Assembly: GCF_002770595.1 (NCBI RefSeq)
Contig: NZ_CP022986.1
Location: 1,488,001 to 1,552,000 of the forward strand
Source of the DNA: Chryseobacterium camelliae
GTDB taxonomy: Bacteria > Bacteroidota > Bacteroidia > Flavobacteriales > Weeksellaceae
Direction of reading: 5' to 3'
DNA length: 64,000 nt
Of this stretch, positions 60,862 through 64,000 are shown in pieces. Below the pieces are notes generated by a model, which saw nothing but the letters and a program-made list of their open reading frames with translations, was not told the origin of the DNA and made no database searches. Positions within the stretch are counted from its first letter, which is position 1. Every line of letters begins with the position of its first letter. Both the position numbers and the translations under genes were made by a program.

Positions 60862-63800
60862 TTAAAGTTTTTTCCTTGGAAGTCCAATTTCATGCTCCTG
60901 CGGATAAGGCGCTCTAAAAGTCAAACTGACATCTTCCTTGATCCGCTGTTGCGCCTCATATTTCTTTTCCTCATCGTGCGAATACCTTGGATCAGCAATA
61001 AATGGCATCTTTGCCATCTTGGTGATGGTAATTGTCGGAAAATGAAAGTCCACTTCGACTATTCCCAAAAGCAAATAACATCCCCCACCCTGAAAAGGAT
61101 ATTTTTCAAGGCAGTTCGGGAAATGAGCTGTATCAAAATAGTTTCCTTCCACATCTATCCATGTTCCGAAGTACATTGTTCCCCGTTTCGTCGGGACGTG
61201 TTTTCTTGAGATCAGATAGGCAAGCATCTTCACCTCTTTTTTGTGATGATGCGTAAGTTCCTTTGCCATCACTGTTCCTCTGTACTTGGTTTGTAGCAGA
61301 TCGAATGGCGTACAGGAAACCGGAAAGCTTAATATCTCTATCTCATCAAAGGCATCCTCAAACATATTTCTTTTTAGCTCCGGAAATTTATACTCCTTCG
61401 CCGGTTCTTCAAAAAGAGTTTGAAATCTTTTCTCCGGTTTAAAATCCCCCAGTAAAATGCGCGCTTTGAGCAATAGTTCATTCTTTGGAACACCTGAAAA
61501 ACGAAATGCTCCGATAAAAATCAACGTCTGCAAAGTCTCAATACCAATTGGAACCCTCTTGATAAAATCTTCCATTGACCTATACTCCCCATTTGCCTTT
61601 CTTTCCTTCGGTATCAGCTGAGCGAGTTTCGATTCGACTTTTTCAAGAAGCATCAGTCCCAGATATATTTCCTCTCCATAAATCGTTGTTTCGTACTCGC
61701 TTCTATTGACACATGGATTCAATATAATACCCCCTGACATCCTTGCCTCATGTACATAGACCTCTGTCCTATAGAAACCGCCCATATTATTTATCGCCGA
61801 AACCATAAACTCCAATGGATAATAAACTTTCAGGTAAAGCGATTGATAACTTTCCACTGCATAGGAAGCGGAATGGGCCTTACAAAATGAATACCCTGCA
61901 AAAGATTCGATCTGCCGGTAAATTTCTTTACTCAACTCCTCAGGATGCCCCTGTTCTCTGCAAGATGCAAAAAAATCATCCTTAACTTTTTGAAGTGCAC
62001 TTAACGACCTACCTTTTCCGCTCATTGCTCTTCGCAGGATATCCCCGTCAGCAGCAGAAACCCCTCCATAATGCAATGCGATCTTGATCACGTCTTCTTG
62101 ATATACCATAATGCCATAGGTTTCCCCTAACTGATTCTCAAAAACAGGATGGAAATATTCAAACTTGTCCGGGTTGTTATGCCTAAAGATGTATTCCCGC
62201 ATCATTCCCGATTGGGCAACACCTGGTCTGATAATGGATGAAGCAGCAACCAATACTTTATAGTTATCACACTTTAACCTTCTGAGTAAACCGCGCATAG
62301 CGGGCGATTCAATATAAAAACAGCCTATGGTTCTACCCTGACTTAAATATTCATTGCATTTTTGTTCATCTTTAGAAATCGTAGTGTCTTTTATATTGAC
62401 TTTAATTCCCCTTTTTTCTTCCAGTAGTCTTACGGTATCGTTAATCGTACCAAGCCCTCTTTGTGATAAAATATCAAATTTTTCAAAACCGACCTCTTCA
62501 GCAACATGCATATCCCATTGTACAATGGGAAATCCCTTTGGTGGCAACTCTAGGGCTGTAAAATTTGTCAGCGGTTCCTCGGAAATAATAATCCCGCAGG
62601 AATGCATACTCCGCTGGTTAGGAAATTTTTCAAGCAGCTTCCCATACTTCTGCACCTGCTTTACTATATCGTCCCGAAATACACGCTCTGGATATTTGCT
62701 GAGCTCGTCAAGCTCCTCCTTGGGAAGTCCAAATGCTTTGCCTACTTCCCGAATGATAGAACGGTATTTAAACTCTACATTAGTACCGCAGAAGGCGACA
62801 TACTCTTTACCGTATCTATTGAAAATATAATCCAGAATAATATCTCTTTCCTGCCATGACCAATCAATATCAAAGTCAGGCGGACTTTTTCGGTTAAGAT
62901 TCAAGAACCTTTCAAAATATAGATCAAGCTCAATCGGACATATATCTGTAATACCGAGACAATAAGCGACTATCGAGTTCGCTCCGCTCCCACGTCCCAC
63001 ATGCATAAAGCCCATGCTATTACTGTATCGGATGATATCCCATGTAATCAGAAAATAACCGCTAAAGTTCAATTCGTCGATGACCTTTAGCTCTTTCTCA
63101 ATCCGCTGTTTTGCCTGCTCATGATTTCTACCGTACCGTCTTTCCAATCCCGCATAAGCTAAACGGGTCAGAAGTTTAAGGTCATCGGCCTTTGTACCTG
63201 TATAATGTTTTCTATTTCTGGGCGTCGAAAACGCAAAATCAAAGCTGCATTTTGAAAGTAATTTTTGCGTATTCTCAATAATTTCGGGATAGTGACGATA
63301 AATTCTATGTATTGAATCCACAGAACGAAAATATTCCGATTTTCTGCACACTTCTTTTTCCGGAAGTTTGGAAAGAAGTAAATTGTTATCAATGGCACGT
63401 AAGATCCTATGAAGATTATATTCCTTCTTTGTACTAAATGTAACCGGGCAGAGAACAACCATTTTTGATATTAGCCTTTTTAATTCAGGTCTTATCAACA
63501 GATTGAGTTCATCCTCACGGATACCGATATATTCATTATCACGAAGATTTTTAGGGAAATTATCCAAAGGATAAATAATAAAATTGTCCCTTAAATCCGG
63601 CTGTAACGGTAAATCGAACCCATCACAATTATACGAAGTAAGCATTCTGTTTACTTCTGAAAGTCCTCTAAAGTCCTTAGCAATTGTTATATAGTACAGT
63701 TCACTACCTTTACGCACTTCCACCCCTACAACCGGACGAATATTATTTTTTTCACATTTCTTTTTAAATTCGTAGATACCGGTTACCGTATTTATATCGG

Positions 63801-63906
63801 TTAGAACAAGTTCCTCTATTCCCAGAGCTAATGCCTGCGAAATAAGTTCATCTATGGAAAGCGTTCCATAACGAAGGCTGTGAAAGGAATGGCAGTTTAA
63901 AAACAT
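60862..63906 (-). CDS. DNA polymerase III alpha-type, short error-prone (DnaE2/ImuC-like)
   Basis: A 1014-residue C-family polymerase, shorter than a replicative DnaE (about 1150 or more residues). It has an N-terminal PHP domain (NCHSFHSLRYGTLSIDELI), catalytic acidic motif SPPDFDIDWSWQERD, then RSMHSCGIIISEEPL, MAKELTHHHKKEVKMLAYLI (OB/HhH region) and C-terminus YPQEHEIGLPRKKL. It copies DNA past lesions with a Y-family partner. The partner gene ends 11 bp upstream. It is likely SOS-induced, but I see no operator. The missing C-terminal tau-binding part agrees with an error-prone role. Confidence 0.88.
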   Translation of the reverse strand: MFLNCHSFHSLRYGTLSIDELISQALALGIEELVLTDINTVTGIYEFKKKCEKNNIRPVVGVEVRKGSELYYITIAKDFRGLSEVNRMLTSYNCDGFDLPLQPDLRDNFIIYPLDNFPKNLRDNEYIGIREDELNLLIRPELKRLISKMVVLCPVTFSTKKEYNLHRILRAIDNNLLLSKLPEKEVCRKSEYFRSVDSIHRIYRHYPEIIENTQKLLSKCSFDFAFSTPRNRKHYTGTKADDLKLLTRLAYAGLERRYGRNHEQAKQRIEKELKVIDELNFSGYFLITWDIIRYSNSMGFMHVGRGSGANSIVAYCLGITDICPIELDLYFERFLNLNRKSPPDFDIDWSWQERDIILDYIFNRYGKEYVAFCGTNVEFKYRSIIREVGKAFGLPKEELDELSKYPERVFRDDIVKQVQKYGKLLEKFPNQRSMHSCGIIISEEPLTNFTALELPPKGFPIVQWDMHVAEEVGFEKFDILSQRGLGTINDTVRLLEEKRGIKVNIKDTTISKDEQKCNEYLSQGRTIGCFYIESPAMRGLLRRLKCDNYKVLVAASSIIRPGVAQSGMMREYIFRHNNPDKFEYFHPVFENQLGETYGIMVYQEDVIKIALHYGGVSAADGDILRRAMSGKGRSLSALQKVKDDFFASCREQGHPEELSKEIYRQIESFAGYSFCKAHSASYAVESYQSLYLKVYYPLEFMVSAINNMGGFYRTEVYVHEARMSGGIILNPCVNRSEYETTIYGEEIYLGLMLLEKVESKLAQLIPKERKANGEYRSMEDFIKRVPIGIETLQTLIFIGAFRFSGVPKNELLLKARILLGDFKPEKRFQTLFEEPAKEYKFPELKRNMFEDAFDEIEILSFPVSCTPFDLLQTKYRGTVMAKELTHHHKKEVKMLAYLISRKHVPTKRGTMYFGTWIDVEGNYFDTAHFPNCLEKYPFQGGGCYLLLGIVEVDFHFPTITITKMAKMPFIADPRYSHDEEKKYEAQQRIKEDVSLTFRAPYPQEHEIGLPRKKL

Positions 63907-63917
63907 ACTTGCACATG

Positions 63918-64000
63918 CTAACGTGAAAAATTAAAACCTACAGCACGACCTACCGCACCTTTACCGAAACGGTTTTTGATGTTGTCCATCGCCTGATATA
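63918..64000 (-). CDS. Y-family DNA polymerase (DinB/ImuB-like), C-terminal fragment
   Basis: The 5' part lies beyond the window. The visible end reads YQAMDNIKNRFGKGAVGRA, then VGFNFSR and a TAG stop at 63918-63920. The sequence RFGKGAVGRA resembles the C-terminus of Y-family polymerases of SOS type. It lies 11 bp upstream of the DnaE2-type gene on the same strand, so the two form a mutagenesis operon. Partial; the type (DinB or ImuB) is not decided. Confidence 0.65.
   Translation of the reverse strand, partial: YQAMDNIKNRFGKGAVGRAVGFNFSR

Noticed and set aside
10000..64000. Second attachment site (attR) of the element
   Set aside because: I looked for a copy of the tRNA-Arg 3' end (TTCGAATCCTTTC) and saw none, though reading by eye is not exhaustive. 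The element probably extends past the window.
1..64000. CRISPR array, transposase or IS
   Set aside because: No regularly spaced repeats or transposase motifs were seen. The tandem repeats at 45 kb are too few and irregular for CRISPR.

Overview
The window looks like the chromosome of a Bacteroidota flavobacterium, most likely Chryseobacterium or a relative. It is AT-rich, several genes have TAnnTTTG-type -7 promoter boxes, and it carries SusC/SusD, GLPGLI, FecR and PRTRC genes. No rRNA, CRISPR array or recognisable transposase is present. This assignment is inference from family content.

Positions 1-9461 are ordinary chromosome: a DEAD-box helicase cut by the window edge, a DUF2461 protein, a surface-polysaccharide group (FkbM methyltransferase, flippase, two glycosyltransferases), aspartase and a cell-wall amidase. 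A tRNA trio (Ser-GCT, Pro-TGG, Arg-TCT) follows at 9588-9856. A large serine recombinase gene lies antisense against the tRNA-Arg and reads through it, which marks the left end of an integrated element. No second attachment site was seen, so the element probably runs past 64000.

The element's left arm (9.8-25 kb) is a defence island. It holds a complete type II CBASS operon (Cap4-like nuclease-SAVED effector, CD-NTase, Cap2 E2-E1 fusion, Cap3 JAMM peptidase). It also holds two related OLD-like ATPases, each ending in a short RxxxxH (HEPN-like) C-terminus, and an SRAP abasic-site protein. From 25 to 32 kb is a secretion/uptake group: tiny cysteine-containing secreted peptides translationally coupled to a GLPGLI protein and a TonB-dependent outer-membrane protein, with a broken peptide gene behind a surviving promoter box.

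33.2-40.5 kb is the element's maintenance core: ssb, DUF932, a run of small unknown genes, and PRTRC genes E, C, B and ThiF in one tightly packed operon that ends in a cluster of hairpins. 40.7-54.8 kb holds a membrane protein of unknown function, an AraC-type regulator with TPRs flanked by striking tandem repeats, a MauE/DUF6520 group, and an ECF sigma/FecR/SusC/SusD/TlpA-like uptake locus. 55-57.7 kb has a secreted lipoprotein with a putative papain-like domain and two tandem related small proteins that could be immunity proteins.

The right end (57.9-64 kb) has a mutagenesis pair (dinB-type polymerase, then a short DnaE2-type polymerase) followed by a 905-residue nuclease-plus-helical-repeat protein. 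Immediately beyond that nuclease gene lies a second, diverged copy of the dnaE 3' end. This suggests that the nuclease gene sits in a cargo slot at the dnaE terminus, and it is the most unusual structure in the window.
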